Assembly: GCA_001464615.1 (NCBI GenBank)
Contig: LNFI01000040.1
Span: forward strand, 1-64,000
Direction: 5' to 3'
DNA: 64,000 bases
Source of the DNA: Sphingomonadales bacterium Ga0077557
GTDB lineage: Bacteria > Pseudomonadota > Alphaproteobacteria > Sphingomonadales > Sphingomonadaceae
Of this stretch, positions 25,960 to 34,692 are shown one piece after another (within the stretch, counting starts at the first letter, position 1; every line of letters begins with the position of its first letter). The translations under genes were made by a program, and so were the position numbers. The notes beneath the pieces are model-generated. The model had not been told where the DNA came from, ran no database searches, and saw nothing but the letters and a program-made list of their open reading frames with translations.

Positions 25960-26217
25960 CTATAGTCCTACCTTTTCGAGGGCAGAGGCGAACTCCGGAT
26001 CAATCTGGCCATCGGCCTTCGGCGTGAGCCGGTTCAAAACTGTCTTTATTCGCTTCTGCGCGACCTGAAGCGCCTTGTGCCTCACCTCGCGGGTCGCGTT
26101 GGTCCGCCACGACGGGCTTTCGCCTAGTAGCGCCGCCCATTTTGCCTCTTCCGCCGCCAGAACTGCTAGCGCGAGCCGCAATCCATCTCGCCGACCATGG
26201 GCATACTCATCCGACAT
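25960..26217 (-). CDS. small hypothetical protein
   Basis: An 85-aa protein that is mostly helical and charged (many Arg/Lys/Glu), with no cysteines, signal peptide or membrane segment. It is the downstream member of a run of minus-strand small genes (26741-27079, 26249-26515, 25960-26217). No function is recognised. Codon use looks coding (G/C at third positions). Confidence 0.5.
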   Translation of the reverse strand: MSDEYAHGRRDGLRLALAVLAAEEAKWAALLGESPSWRTNATREVRHKALQVAQKRIKTVLNRLTPKADGQIDPEFASALEKVGL

Positions 26218-26248
26218 CAGCGGTGCTTTTGAGTACTGTCGTCATCGT

Positions 26249-26515
26249 TCAGCTGCCCTTCTCTATTTGGCGGTCGACGGTGTCCATGAAGTCGCGCGCC
26301 GAGTTCCGATCCGCTTCGTCCTTGAAGGCGACATCGAGGTCGGGCGCAGTGCCGAGCATGTAAGCCAAGCACCAGAGGGCGAAACGGCGTCCACGATCCT
26401 GCTCAAGCCCGAACTGGACCCGCAGGCGGTCGATGCCTTCGGCGAGCTGTTCAGGGGCAAGGTCGGCGATCTCGTCGGTGCCGAACAAATGGATGAGCAG
26501 TTGATCAAAGTCCAT
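26249..26515 (-). CDS. small hypothetical protein
   Basis: An 88-aa acidic protein from the ATG at 26515 (MDFDQLLIHLFG). It reads as a compact helical domain with a DEIADLAPEQLAEGIDRL segment. It lies 31 bp upstream of the 25960-26217 gene on the same strand, so the two may be co-transcribed. I do not recognise the family. The longer frame to 26581 is less likely because the alternative start has no family support. Confidence 0.5.
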   Translation of the reverse strand: MDFDQLLIHLFGTDEIADLAPEQLAEGIDRLRVQFGLEQDRGRRFALWCLAYMLGTAPDLDVAFKDEADRNSARDFMDTVDRQIEKGS

Positions 26516-26740
26516 GGCCGTCCTTAGCTTATCCGCGATCCGCCCCAAACCGGCCAGTCGAAGCCACCCGGCCGACAGCAAAGAGGATCATAGGCGGACA
26601 AGCAATCACCCCTTGAGTTCAGCCTACGGATTTGAGACCTGTGAAAGGAGCTGTTTGCTGCACCCGAACCAGCGCCCGCGCCCAAGCGGCGATAAGCTCG
26701 ACTTGATTGGCAGCGTTTGGGTCGTGAAGGCGCAGTCGTA

Positions 26741-27079
26741 CTAGCGCTGCTTCTTGGTCGTTGTGGCGGTAAAGTCAGGGTCCTTTTTGACGACCCAGTC
26801 AACGAATTTGCGGATGGCGGGATTGGCCAGCAGGGCCGCCACATCCATGCCGTGCCGCTCGAGTTCGGAATTGCTGAAGTTGGCTGTCACCGTCTGCTGG
26901 CAGATGGGGTGCATGGGCACGATATCGCGCCCACCCCGACTTTTCGGCACAGGATGGTGCCAGATGACGGTTTTGCCAGTAGGCCGACCGCACAGCCAGC
27001 AAGGCGCTACTGTCGCCGGCGCCTCATCGTCGCGATTCAGGTCTTCGTATGAACCGTGTTTCGAATGTTTGCGCGCCAT
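26741..27079 (-). CDS. HNH-endonuclease-like protein with a changed motif
   Basis: A 112-aa protein. CWLCGRP at about residues 27-33 is a zinc-knuckle half; WHHPVPKSRGG and PMHPIC at about 40-60 match the ββα-metal HNH nuclease core. The segment after PIC reads QQTVTANFS; in the relatives I know this position carries a C-H...H pattern (as in ICHRTIHA), so two histidines seem lost. It may be a catalytically dead or altered HNH protein. The C-terminus is lysine-rich. It is divergent from the winged-helix gene at 27323. Confidence 0.6.
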   Translation of the reverse strand: MARKHSKHGSYEDLNRDDEAPATVAPCWLCGRPTGKTVIWHHPVPKSRGGRDIVPMHPICQQTVTANFSNSELERHGMDVAALLANPAIRKFVDWVVKKDPDFTATTTKKQR

Positions 27080-27216
27080 GCGTTTGTCCGACTTTACGCG
27101 CCGATCATCGGCCGCGCAGGCAACGCCATTACACCAAGGCCTGGTCGATCCCGAGCGCGAATCCGGGGCTCAGGCAGCTAAACTGGGGCGGCATCTGCGG
27201 CCGGGAAAGCCCACGG

Positions 27217-27252
27217 GTGACACTTTACCTGCGAGGTCTGGTAAAGTGTCAC
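27217..27252. promoter_or_regulatory. perfect 13-bp inverted repeat, probable operator
   Basis: GTGACACTTTACC at 27217-27229 and its exact reverse complement at 27240-27252, with a 10-bp spacer. It lies in the 243-bp gap between the divergent HNH-like gene and the winged-helix gene (ATG 27323). No T-run follows either arm, so it is unlikely to be a terminator. Candidate binder: the product of the 27323 gene. A replication or recombination site is another possibility. Confidence 0.6.
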
Positions 27253-27322
27253 TAGTGGCTAAAAATCAGCACATTGCAGGTAGTGGATTCACAAATCAGT
27301 ACGGCTGTGCTTGTAATGTTCC

Positions 27323-27946
27323 ATGTTCCAGCCCGACCTCTTCGCGAAGGACATCGTCGCCGATGCCAGCAAGTTGAGCGCTGGTCCGGTCACGCCTCGC
27401 AAATTGACACAGAGCGCGCCGCGGCAATCTGGTCCATCATCCGGCGGAAGGGATAACGATCTCGATCTGCCTTCGGTCTTGGAGCGTTTGGCCCGCATTT
27501 CGGCGCGTCCGCGATATACCTTCATGGTGCTGAACCTCATCGCTCGCGCTGCAGGCGAGTCCGACAGTGCCGGACCCTATATCCGCGAAGGCGCGCGCGC
27601 GATCCCGGTCAGGGACTGGCTGAGCGACGCCCTGATGCCGATGGCGCAACGCGATGCGCGCCGGCTTGCCGTGGTCGAGCAGGTCCGCGCGGATCTGAGC
27701 GGCAGGGGCGCGCTACCGACCGATGTAACTTGCGCAAAGCAGATGATTGCTGACGAGGTGCGTACGAGGCTTCGTCATTCTGGCCGCACTAACGTCAGCC
27801 GTGCCGTGTCGGATCTGGTTCGTGCTGGACTGCTGCATCGGCACTATCAAGGCTACCGCGTCGACCACGAAAACCGCGGAGCCGGTCGAGAGGCGGTCTA
27901 TACGATTGCGCCCTCTGTAAAGCGAGCGCTTGGAAAAGCTGCATAA
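27323..27946 (+). CDS. winged-helix-like protein of the conjugative region
   Basis: A 207-aa protein. The first ~50 residues look unstructured. Residues about 65-200 are helical and end with a likely winged-helix DNA-binding part (SGRTNVSRAVSDLVRAGLLHRHYQG...). The pattern 'S-R-A-V-S-D-L-V-R-A-G-L' is that of a recognition helix followed by a wing. I do not recognise a named family. Position behind a perfect inverted repeat suggests a regulator or replication-type DNA-binding protein. Function is open. Confidence 0.6.
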   Translation: MFQPDLFAKDIVADASKLSAGPVTPRKLTQSAPRQSGPSSGGRDNDLDLPSVLERLARISARPRYTFMVLNLIARAAGESDSAGPYIREGARAIPVRDWLSDALMPMAQRDARRLAVVEQVRADLSGRGALPTDVTCAKQMIADEVRTRLRHSGRTNVSRAVSDLVRAGLLHRHYQGYRVDHENRGAGREAVYTIAPSVKRALGKAA

Positions 27947-28190
27947 ACCATTGATATATTTAACATAAGATATATTATCGGACCGATCGATTGATGCGGT
28001 GCGCACGGGCTGTGCGCTCGTTGGTCAGCCCGTAAAGCGTCTCTTTCGCAGAAACGATCGGCCGTCTGACAGACAGGGATTATCGACTTCCACCGGCAAT
28101 TCGGCAGAGCCATCGTCATAGGACATAGATAGACATTCTTTATAAAATGGCATAAGTACGGTTCATGCCCTTTTGAATGAGGTGTCATTC

Positions 28191-28448
28191 GTGCACGAAA
28201 CTATGGACATCCGGATTGCGGAGAATGGCCGCATGGTACTGCCGCGTTCGGCGCGCAAGGCGCTTGGCGTCACAGGCGCAGGCGTCTTAGTGCTGTCGAT
28301 CGACGGCGACAATGTGAAGCTCACGTCGATGCATCAGAGCATCAAACGCGCTCAGGACCTGTACCGCCAGCACGCGACGAACGACCTTCCGGTTGATGAC
28401 TTCATCGCCGAGCGCCGGGCCGAAGCGGCACGCGAAGACCTCGACTAG
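28191..28448 (+). CDS. vapB: AbrB/MazE-type antitoxin
   Basis: An 85-aa protein with a swapped-hairpin AbrB/SpoVT domain at the N-terminus (MDIRIAENGRMVLPRSAR-type strand and loop, then KALGV) and a helical C-terminal tail that should wrap the toxin. I choose the GTG at 28191 because GAGG stands 8 bases upstream; TTG 28173 and ATG 28203 are in-frame alternatives. A PIN-domain toxin gene follows after 2 bp. Confidence 0.82.
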   Translation: MHETMDIRIAENGRMVLPRSARKALGVTGAGVLVLSIDGDNVKLTSMHQSIKRAQDLYRQHATNDLPVDDFIAERRAEAAREDLD

Positions 28449-28450
28449 GC

Positions 28451-28837
28451 ATGGCATCGATCGTTTTTGACGCCTCGGCGATATTGGCGTTGCTGCGCGA
28501 TGAGCCGGGTGCCAACGTTGTCGCGCAGTATATTGGCGACGGGCTCATATCGGCGGTCAATTTTCAGGAAGTAATCAAGGGCCTCTTACGCCGCGACGTG
28601 CCGATCGATGCTGCGCTGGCGATGCTGGATGCATTGCATCTCGAGGTGCGTCCGCATGGGTGGGACGACGCCATTGCAGCCGCCAGCCTCTACCCTGTCA
28701 CTAAAGAATTCGGCAGCGGCCTCGGCGATCGAACCTGCATGGCCCTGGCGATCGCCGAAGGGTTGCCCGTTGTTACGGCAGATCAGCAATGGGCACGTAT
28801 CGACGTGCCGGGCCTCAGGCTTTTGCTGGCGCGGTGA
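28451..28837 (+). CDS. vapC: PIN-domain toxin (VapC family)
   Basis: A 128-aa PIN-domain ribonuclease. The acidic residues of the active site are visible: D in FDASAIL near the start, E in NFQEVIKG, D in GLGDRTCMALA and D in VVTADQQW. VapC toxins cut tRNA or rRNA when free of the antitoxin. The gene is 2 bp behind the AbrB-type antitoxin gene. In a conjugative region the pair probably stabilises inheritance of the element. Confidence 0.9.
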   Translation: MASIVFDASAILALLRDEPGANVVAQYIGDGLISAVNFQEVIKGLLRRDVPIDAALAMLDALHLEVRPHGWDDAIAAASLYPVTKEFGSGLGDRTCMALAIAEGLPVVTADQQWARIDVPGLRLLLAR

Positions 28838-29007
28838 CGGAATTGCCGCACCACGCGCGAGCTACCAGGATCCCATAAGTCGTTGAGATGCGGTCAGTCG
28901 TGCCGCCGGCCGGAGGAGTTGAGAACCGGTCGCAGTTCGCCGTATTTTTGCTCCTGTTCAACGACTTGGGGGTGGATCGACTGATTCCTCGACCCAAAAT
29001 CGTCGTC

Positions 29008-29766
29008 ATGACAAACGTTTGCGACAACGGGCAGCTGGCCGCGATCAGCGAATTCGAGCAACGCTCAAAGCACGCAGAGACGCTCGATGAATTGTCGGCG
29101 CTAGTCGATGCCATCGTCAGAGAATCTGGCTTCCGGTGGTTTGCCTTGGTTCACAATGTCGATTTGGCGAGACGCAGCAACAAGGCCCTGTTGCTGACGA
29201 CCTATCCGGAAGCGTGGATCGAGGAAGTAATCGAAGATCGACTTTATCTGGACGACCCAGTGCACGCCGCCTGTGCAAGGTCGCCTTCAGGTTTGACCTG
29301 GGACCGGATCGAGGATTTCATCACGATGAGCCCGCGGCAAACCACGATCCTTGAGAGGGGCCGCGCTCATGGCCTGGACGCAGGTTTCACGATGCCGATC
29401 CGCGTCAGCGATGAGCCAGAGGCGATGTTTACGGTGTCTCGGTCAGGCGACCACGAAGTGACGAGCGATGAGGTGTTGGTGGCTCGTCTCATCGGCACTG
29501 TGGCCTTCGATCGCGGACGGTCGATCCTTGGCGACGATCGCCAGGTGTATGCGCCAGTGGCGCTCAGCCCCCGCCAGATTGAGTGTATTGCGCTGGTCGC
29601 ACAGGGCAAGAGCGATTGGGAGTGCGCGCAAATCCTTGGCCTCGGCCGCGACACTGTACACGAATATGTCGAGGCTGCCCGCCGTCGCTACGGTGTTCGC
29701 CGGCGAACCCAGTTGGTCTTGCGGGCAGTCCGTGACGGCCATCTGAACATCGACGCCTTGATCTGA
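29008..29766 (+). CDS. LuxR-family regulator with autoinducer-binding domain
   Basis: A 252-aa transcription factor. Residues about 15-170 fit the acyl-homoserine-lactone-binding domain: the pattern YPEAWIEEV...LYLDDPVHA supplies Trp, Tyr and Asp at the expected spacing, followed by W in GLTWDRI. Residues about 185-245 are a LuxR-type HTH (LSPRQIECIALVAQGKSDWECAQIL). No luxI synthase gene is in the window, so it is a solo or its partner lies elsewhere. It precedes the virB operon and is the obvious candidate to control it. ATG 29008 gives the usual family length. Confidence 0.85.
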   Translation: MTNVCDNGQLAAISEFEQRSKHAETLDELSALVDAIVRESGFRWFALVHNVDLARRSNKALLLTTYPEAWIEEVIEDRLYLDDPVHAACARSPSGLTWDRIEDFITMSPRQTTILERGRAHGLDAGFTMPIRVSDEPEAMFTVSRSGDHEVTSDEVLVARLIGTVAFDRGRSILGDDRQVYAPVALSPRQIECIALVAQGKSDWECAQILGLGRDTVHEYVEAARRRYGVRRRTQLVLRAVRDGHLNIDALI

Positions 29767-30211
29767 CCGCGCGCGGCTCAGACCGCTTCATTTTGATGCC
29801 GTGATCCTAACAACGGCCCGTAGTGGCAGAACAAGCCATAGGGGTTCGAGCTCGTTCCCCGCAGACCGATGCGTTGCCGCTCATAGCCTTTGCGATCAGC
29901 AACAATGTGTACGTCAGCACGAAGAACCGATCACTTCGCAGCCGCCGGGTGATCACAGGCGCCACTCTCAGCTTTTCTCTCATCGCGAGTAGAAAACCGC
30001 GTGACCCCCCTGACTGGGGGGATTGTCCCAGAGCGGCATAATCGGTTCAAAAGGCTAGCGATTTCGAGATTTCAAATGCCGCAATCCAAGCCCTGTTTGG
30101 GGCAGCGACATGGAGTAGGAAGATGCCGCGCCGTCGTTACGCCTCAGCCACGCCTTCAAAGGCGATCTGCTTGTTAGTGGCACCAGCGTCCACGAACCCA
30201 GGCGGTCGGCG
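29767..30211. other. 445-bp intergenic region before virB1
   Basis: No supported gene. It contains two dyads: 29841-29860 (GGGG and CCCC ends around a CGAGCTCG core) and the perfect CCCCCC-TGACT-GGGGGG at 30005-30021. The second has a -10-like CATAAT at 30037-30042. The 5' leader of virB1 would then be about 160 nt. Confidence 0.5.
30005..30042 (+). promoter_or_regulatory. C6-N5-G6 palindrome with a -10-like box: candidate promoter of the virB operon
   Basis: CCCCCC-TGACT-GGGGGG (30005-30021) is centred about 36 bp before the start expected from the CATAAT at 30037-30042. It thus covers the place of the -35 box, as a lux-type box does in an activated promoter. The nearby LuxR-family gene at 29008-29766 is the candidate activator. 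Inference from position and symmetry. Confidence 0.45.
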
Positions 30212-30877
30212 ATGATCCTCGATATCGCCACCGTCGTCGCGCTTGCACACCAATGTGCGCCATCGGTGGCGGCGGAAACGCTCGTGTCGGTCGTCCACAC
30301 CGAAAGCCATTTCAATCCCTATGCGATCGGCATCAACGCCAAGGGCGTTGCAGCCCCTGACCCGGCTAGCCGGGCATCGGCGGCCGCCGCCGCACGGAGA
30401 TTGATCGCCCGCGGCTATAACATTGATCTGGGGTTGGGGCAGATCAACAGCGCCAATCTCAAATGGCTCGGGCTTTCGGTAGAAGATGCTTTTGACCCCT
30501 GCCGCAACCTTGCCGCCGCAGCGCGCGTGTTGTCGGGCAACTATCTGAGCGTCGTCCGCTCGAGCCCGACGACCGAAGCGGCGATCGCGACCGCTGTGTC
30601 GATGTACAATACCGGCAGCCGCTCGCGCGGCTTTGGCAATGGCTATGTCGGCCGCGTCTATGCCTCATCGACTGTCGTCGTCCCGGCAATCCGGCACGGC
30701 CTAGCGCCGGCCATGCCCACCACCCCTGCCCCGCCACCAGCTCTTGGCACGCAAGCGCCAGCGGCATCAGCGCCGACCATCACGGTTGACTGGGACACAT
30801 CGGCGGATGCGCAAACGGCCAAATTGATGGTCTTCGGCAGTGCATCCAGCAGCTCACAGAAAGGACAATCCGAATGA
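30212..30877 (+). CDS. virB1: VirB1-type lytic transglycosylase
   Basis: A 221-aa lysozyme-fold protein. The catalytic Glu is in VVHTESHFNP (about residue 31), with GLGQIN and AVSMYNTGS completing the SLT motif set. No signal peptide is predicted at this start. The C-terminal third is Pro/Ala-rich and ends near the virB2 start, which overlaps by 4 bp. The enzyme opens peptidoglycan locally for assembly of the type IV secretion channel. Confidence 0.92.
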   Translation: MILDIATVVALAHQCAPSVAAETLVSVVHTESHFNPYAIGINAKGVAAPDPASRASAAAAARRLIARGYNIDLGLGQINSANLKWLGLSVEDAFDPCRNLAAAARVLSGNYLSVVRSSPTTEAAIATAVSMYNTGSRSRGFGNGYVGRVYASSTVVVPAIRHGLAPAMPTTPAPPPALGTQAPAASAPTITVDWDTSADAQTAKLMVFGSASSSSQKGQSE

Positions 30878-31215
30878 CCGCTTTTGCGACAACCTCCGCC
30901 GTTTGGCTCACTCCGCGCCGACGCACGTTCACACAATATCTGGCGCTGGCCGTCACCGTCTTGGCAGTGTCGTTGCTGCTGACCGATCCGGCCTATGCTC
31001 AGGCGGCTGACGGCGTCACCTCGATGGCCGAAAACATCAAGACATGGCTGACCGGGACATTCGCCAAGACGATAGCGGTGATCGCGGTCGTCATCGTGGG
31101 CTTCATGTTTTTCACCGGTCGGGCAAGCCTCGGGCTCCTGGTCACGGTGATCGTCGGGATCTTCATCGTGTTTAGCGCGCAGTGGATCGTCGATACCATC
31201 ACCGGCGGCGCGTGA
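30874..31215 (+). CDS. virB2: VirB2-type pilin
   Basis: A 113-aa prepilin with a long signal peptide cleaved near AYAQA (about residue 42) and two hydrophobic helices (about 62-83 and 87-108), the typical VirB2/TrbC form. It should form the conjugative pilus. It overlaps virB1 by 4 bp and is followed by virB3. Confidence 0.9.
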   Translation: MTAFATTSAVWLTPRRRTFTQYLALAVTVLAVSLLLTDPAYAQAADGVTSMAENIKTWLTGTFAKTIAVIAVVIVGFMFFTGRASLGLLVTVIVGIFIVFSAQWIVDTITGGA

Positions 31216-31225
31216 GTACGGCGCC

Positions 31226-31561
31226 GTGGACGACGAGAAGCTCCGGGAAGAAACGCTCTTCCTCGCCGTGACGCGGCCAACGATGTGGCTTGGGGTGCCG
31301 ATCGAGGCATCCCTGCCCATCGCCCTGGCCGCTTGCCTGACCCTTATCATCACCGGCAATCCTCTCTATGCGATCGCCTTGGCGGCTGCCTTCCTCGCCA
31401 TTGCACGGCTGATTGTTCGCCACGACGCCAATGCCTTTCGATTGTTGTGGCTTTGGACCACGACGAAGGCGCGCTGCCGAAACCGCGCCTGGTGGGGCGG
31501 CAGTTCCTATTCCCCGCTGCCGATCGATGGTGCCAAGCGTCGAGGCTTCGCTCGTGGCTAG
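31226..31561 (+). CDS. virB3: VirB3-type inner-membrane protein
   Basis: A 111-aa protein with the family's N-terminal ETLFLAVTRPTMWLGVP segment and one hydrophobic hairpin at about residues 25-60. The start is a GTG at 31226. It is followed by virB4 with a short overlap. VirB3 proteins sit at the inner membrane with the VirB4 ATPase. Confidence 0.9.
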   Translation: MDDEKLREETLFLAVTRPTMWLGVPIEASLPIALAACLTLIITGNPLYAIALAAAFLAIARLIVRHDANAFRLLWLWTTTKARCRNRAWWGGSSYSPLPIDGAKRRGFARG

Positions 31562-33971
31562 TGGCGCGATCTCGCTCGGTGCCACGTCAGCCCGAACGCC
31601 TTGGCGAATCCTCAAGAACGAGGCCGACCCCGCGCGTTACCTCCCCTATGCGCGCCATATCGACGATCACGTCATCGCGCTTGATGGCCGCGATCTGATG
31701 ATGATGTTCAAGCTCGACGGTCTCGCGTTCGAGACGGCTGACCCCCTCCATCTCAACGACTGGCACGAGAAGCTGAACGGCACGCTGCGCAACATTGCCG
31801 ACGATCGTCTCGCGATCTGGACCCACATCGTGCGCCGCCCAATTACCGATTATCCGCAAGGAGAGTTCCGGTCGGATTTCGCAGCAGATCTGGACGCGAA
31901 GTACCGCGCCCGGGTCACGGCCAAGCGTATGTTCGTCAACGAACTGTATCTGACCCTGATCATGCGCCCGTCCGTTGGTTCGGCTGATCGCACGGGGGTT
32001 TTGCTGCGCCGCCTCTCTACTGCCCGCAAGGAGGGCGAAGAGGTCGACGAAGACGAACTTGCGCGCTTTGAGGACAAGGCGCGCGACATCGAGAAGCTGT
32101 TGGCCCGATGCCGGCCACTCAGGCTCAGCCTCTACGAACATAATGGCCTGATGTTCTCGCAGCCCCTTGAGGTGCTGGAGCTCGTGATGATGGGCCGAGC
32201 GGCGCGCGTCCCGCTCGTACGTGGTCATCTGGGCTCCGCCATTTACGGTGAGCGCGTCATCTTCGGCCGGGAGACAGTCGAGGTGCGCGCGCATGACGAA
32301 AGTCGCTTCGTCGGTTTGTTCGGCATTCGTGAGTATCCGGCCATGACCCGGCCGGGGCAAATGAACGCCCTGCTCTCACAGGATTTTGCGTTCGTCGTGA
32401 CGCAATCCTTCGCGTTCATGGGCAAGGCACGGGCGTCGGAGCGGCTGCGTCGGCGTCAGAACCAGATGGCATCGACCGAAGATGCCGCTGCCAGCCAGGC
32501 AATCGAACTGGCGGATGCAGCCGACGACCTTCAAAGTAATCGGTTTGTGCTCGGCGAGCATCATTTCTCTCTCGCGGTATTCGGTGAAAACCAGAAGCGT
32601 CTGGCCGAGAACCTGTCGACGGCTCGGGCTGCGCTGGCGGACGCCGGTCTTGTATCGGCGCGCGAAGGCCCGGCGCTTGAAGCTGCCTTCTGGTCGCAGC
32701 TACCCGGCAACTTCTCGTGGCGGGCGCGGCCGGCCGCGATCACGTCGCGCAATTTCGCAGCGCTATCGCCGTTCCATACCTTCCCGGCCGGAAAGCCCGA
32801 TGGCAATCACTGGGGCGCGGCGATCGCGCTGATGAAGACCGCTGCCCAATCTCCCTACTATTTCAACTTCCATGTGAACGATCTCGGCCACACGCTGATC
32901 ATCGGCCCCTCGGGTGGTGGCAAGACCGTGGTGCAGAACTTCCTGATGGCGCAGCTCGAGAAGACTGGCGCGCAGCAGATCTTTATCGACAAGGATCGCG
33001 GCGCGGAGATCTATGTCCGATCCTCGGGCGGCACCTACCTCGCATTGCGCAATGGTGTGCCGACCGGGTTCGCCCCGGTCCGCGCGCTCGATCAGACGCC
33101 CGGCAATATTGTCTTCCTCGGCAGACTGATCCGGCATCTCGTGACGCCAGCTGGATTGCAGCTCGGCGTTACCCAGGAGAGGATGATCGACGAGGGTATC
33201 CTCTCGATCGGGCGTCTCCCTCCAGAAGAACGGTCAATTCTCGCGCTGCGCCAGCTGCTTGGACAGCGCGATCCCGAAGGGATCGGCGCGCGATTGGAGA
33301 AATGGTCACGCGGCGGGGCGCTAGGGTGGGTGTTCGACAACGACCGGGACGAGTTGACGCTCGAGGCCAGGTTCATCGGCTTCGACATGACGGACTTCCT
33401 CGATAATCCAGAGATCCGCACGCCGCTGATGATGTACATGTTCCACCGCATCGATGCGCTGCTCGACGGTCGCCGGCTTGTGATCGACATCGACGAGTTC
33501 TGGAAGGCACTCGGCGACGACGCCTTCCGCGCCTTCGCGCAAGACGGGCTGAAGACCTACCGCAAGCAGAATGCCTTTCTGGTGTTCGGCACCCAGAGCC
33601 CGGCCGACGCACTGCGCTCGGACATCTCGCACAGCATCATGGAACAGGTCGCGACCAAGATCCTGTTGCCCAATCCCTATGGCCGCGAGGTCGATTATAT
33701 CGATGGCCTCGGTCTTACACGCGCCGAATTCAAGCTCATCAGGAACGACCTCATTCCCGAAAGCCGGCGCTTCCTGGTGAAGCAGGGCCATGATTCCATC
33801 GTTGTGGAACTCGACCTGGGCGGTCTGTCGGACGAGTTGGCCGTCCTCTCGGGCACCACTGAGACGGTCGGCATCCTCGATCAGGTCCGGGCTGAGCATG
33901 GCGATGATCCCAGCGCTTGGCTGCCCGCATTCCACGAGCGTCGGCGCGCAACCACCAGAAGGAAAGGATAA
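31554..33971 (+). CDS. virB4: VirB4-type ATPase
   Basis: An ~805-aa secretion ATPase. Walker A is GPSGGGKT at residues 451-458; Walker B is LVIDIDEFW near 642. It energises pilus assembly and substrate transfer at the inner membrane. The start is uncertain: GTG 31554 (overlapping virB3 by 8 bp, GAGG upstream) is preferred; ATG 31527 is in frame. The frame upstream to 31413 lies inside virB3 and is not expected to be used. Confidence 0.93.
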   Translation: MASGAISLGATSARTPWRILKNEADPARYLPYARHIDDHVIALDGRDLMMMFKLDGLAFETADPLHLNDWHEKLNGTLRNIADDRLAIWTHIVRRPITDYPQGEFRSDFAADLDAKYRARVTAKRMFVNELYLTLIMRPSVGSADRTGVLLRRLSTARKEGEEVDEDELARFEDKARDIEKLLARCRPLRLSLYEHNGLMFSQPLEVLELVMMGRAARVPLVRGHLGSAIYGERVIFGRETVEVRAHDESRFVGLFGIREYPAMTRPGQMNALLSQDFAFVVTQSFAFMGKARASERLRRRQNQMASTEDAAASQAIELADAADDLQSNRFVLGEHHFSLAVFGENQKRLAENLSTARAALADAGLVSAREGPALEAAFWSQLPGNFSWRARPAAITSRNFAALSPFHTFPAGKPDGNHWGAAIALMKTAAQSPYYFNFHVNDLGHTLIIGPSGGGKTVVQNFLMAQLEKTGAQQIFIDKDRGAEIYVRSSGGTYLALRNGVPTGFAPVRALDQTPGNIVFLGRLIRHLVTPAGLQLGVTQERMIDEGILSIGRLPPEERSILALRQLLGQRDPEGIGARLEKWSRGGALGWVFDNDRDELTLEARFIGFDMTDFLDNPEIRTPLMMYMFHRIDALLDGRRLVIDIDEFWKALGDDAFRAFAQDGLKTYRKQNAFLVFGTQSPADALRSDISHSIMEQVATKILLPNPYGREVDYIDGLGLTRAEFKLIRNDLIPESRRFLVKQGHDSIVVELDLGGLSDELAVLSGTTETVGILDQVRAEHGDDPSAWLPAFHERRRATTRRKG

Positions 33972-33975
33972 GGTC

Positions 33976-34692
33976 ATGAAGGCAATTCGAACGATGGCGA
34001 TCGTCGGCGCATTGGCAATGTCGGCGCCGGCGTATGCGCAGGGGATACCCGTCCACGACACCGCAACGTTCTTGCAGACGCTCTCGACGGTGAAAAACAC
34101 GCTGTCGATGATCGAGCAGGGCAAGCAGCAGATTTCGCAGGCAACCGAACTCTACAACAGCGTCAACAAGCTTACGAACGTCAACCAGATAGCGTCCTCG
34201 CTCAATACCGACGCCGTTCGCCACCTTCTTCCAAGCGAAGCTCGGGACATCCAGCGATTGATGTCGTCCGATTTTTCCGGGTTGGGGAGCCTGGGCTCGT
34301 CTGCCGCCCGGATCCGCAGCAGCAACCGCATCGAACTGCCGGACCTTCGACCGGGCGCGACGGCGTTCGAACGGTCCAACCGAGATTCGATCTCACAAAA
34401 TGGCGAGATGGCCGCTCGCGACGCTGCGATCGCCGAAGCGGCTTACGGGGTCACCGCCCAGCGGACGACCGGTCTCGAGGAGCTTCGCTCCTCACTCGAC
34501 AGCGCCTCAGACGCGAAAGAAGTCATGGACATTCAGGCGCGGATTGGCGTCGAAAACGCGCATATTCAGAACGACGCCGTCCAGCTTCAGGCGCTTCAGA
34601 TGCGGCAGGCCGCCGAGGCGAGACTGCGTTCGCAGCGAGATGATGAAAACGGCCTCGCCAAACTTCAGCAGAGCCTGAGTAGCCGGCCGTGA
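33976..34692 (+). CDS. virB5: VirB5-type minor pilus protein
   Basis: A 238-aa exported protein with a signal peptide ending AYAQ (about residue 22), then a largely helical body of the P-type VirB5 group (FLQTLSTVKNTLSMIEQGKQQ). It should sit at the pilus tip or base. ATG 33976 follows an AAGG-type ribosome site; the next gene starts 4 bp inside the 3' end. Confidence 0.85.
   Translation: MKAIRTMAIVGALAMSAPAYAQGIPVHDTATFLQTLSTVKNTLSMIEQGKQQISQATELYNSVNKLTNVNQIASSLNTDAVRHLLPSEARDIQRLMSSDFSGLGSLGSSAARIRSSNRIELPDLRPGATAFERSNRDSISQNGEMAARDAAIAEAAYGVTAQRTTGLEELRSSLDSASDAKEVMDIQARIGVENAHIQNDAVQLQALQMRQAAEARLRSQRDDENGLAKLQQSLSSRP

Noticed and set aside
29823..30041. 72-codon ORF between luxR and virB1
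   Set aside because: GTG start without ribosome site, and it covers the palindrome and -10 box of the likely virB promoter.
28838..30211. A luxI-type autoinducer synthase partner for the LuxR protein
   Set aside because: No ORF on either strand near luxR has the family's size or motifs.
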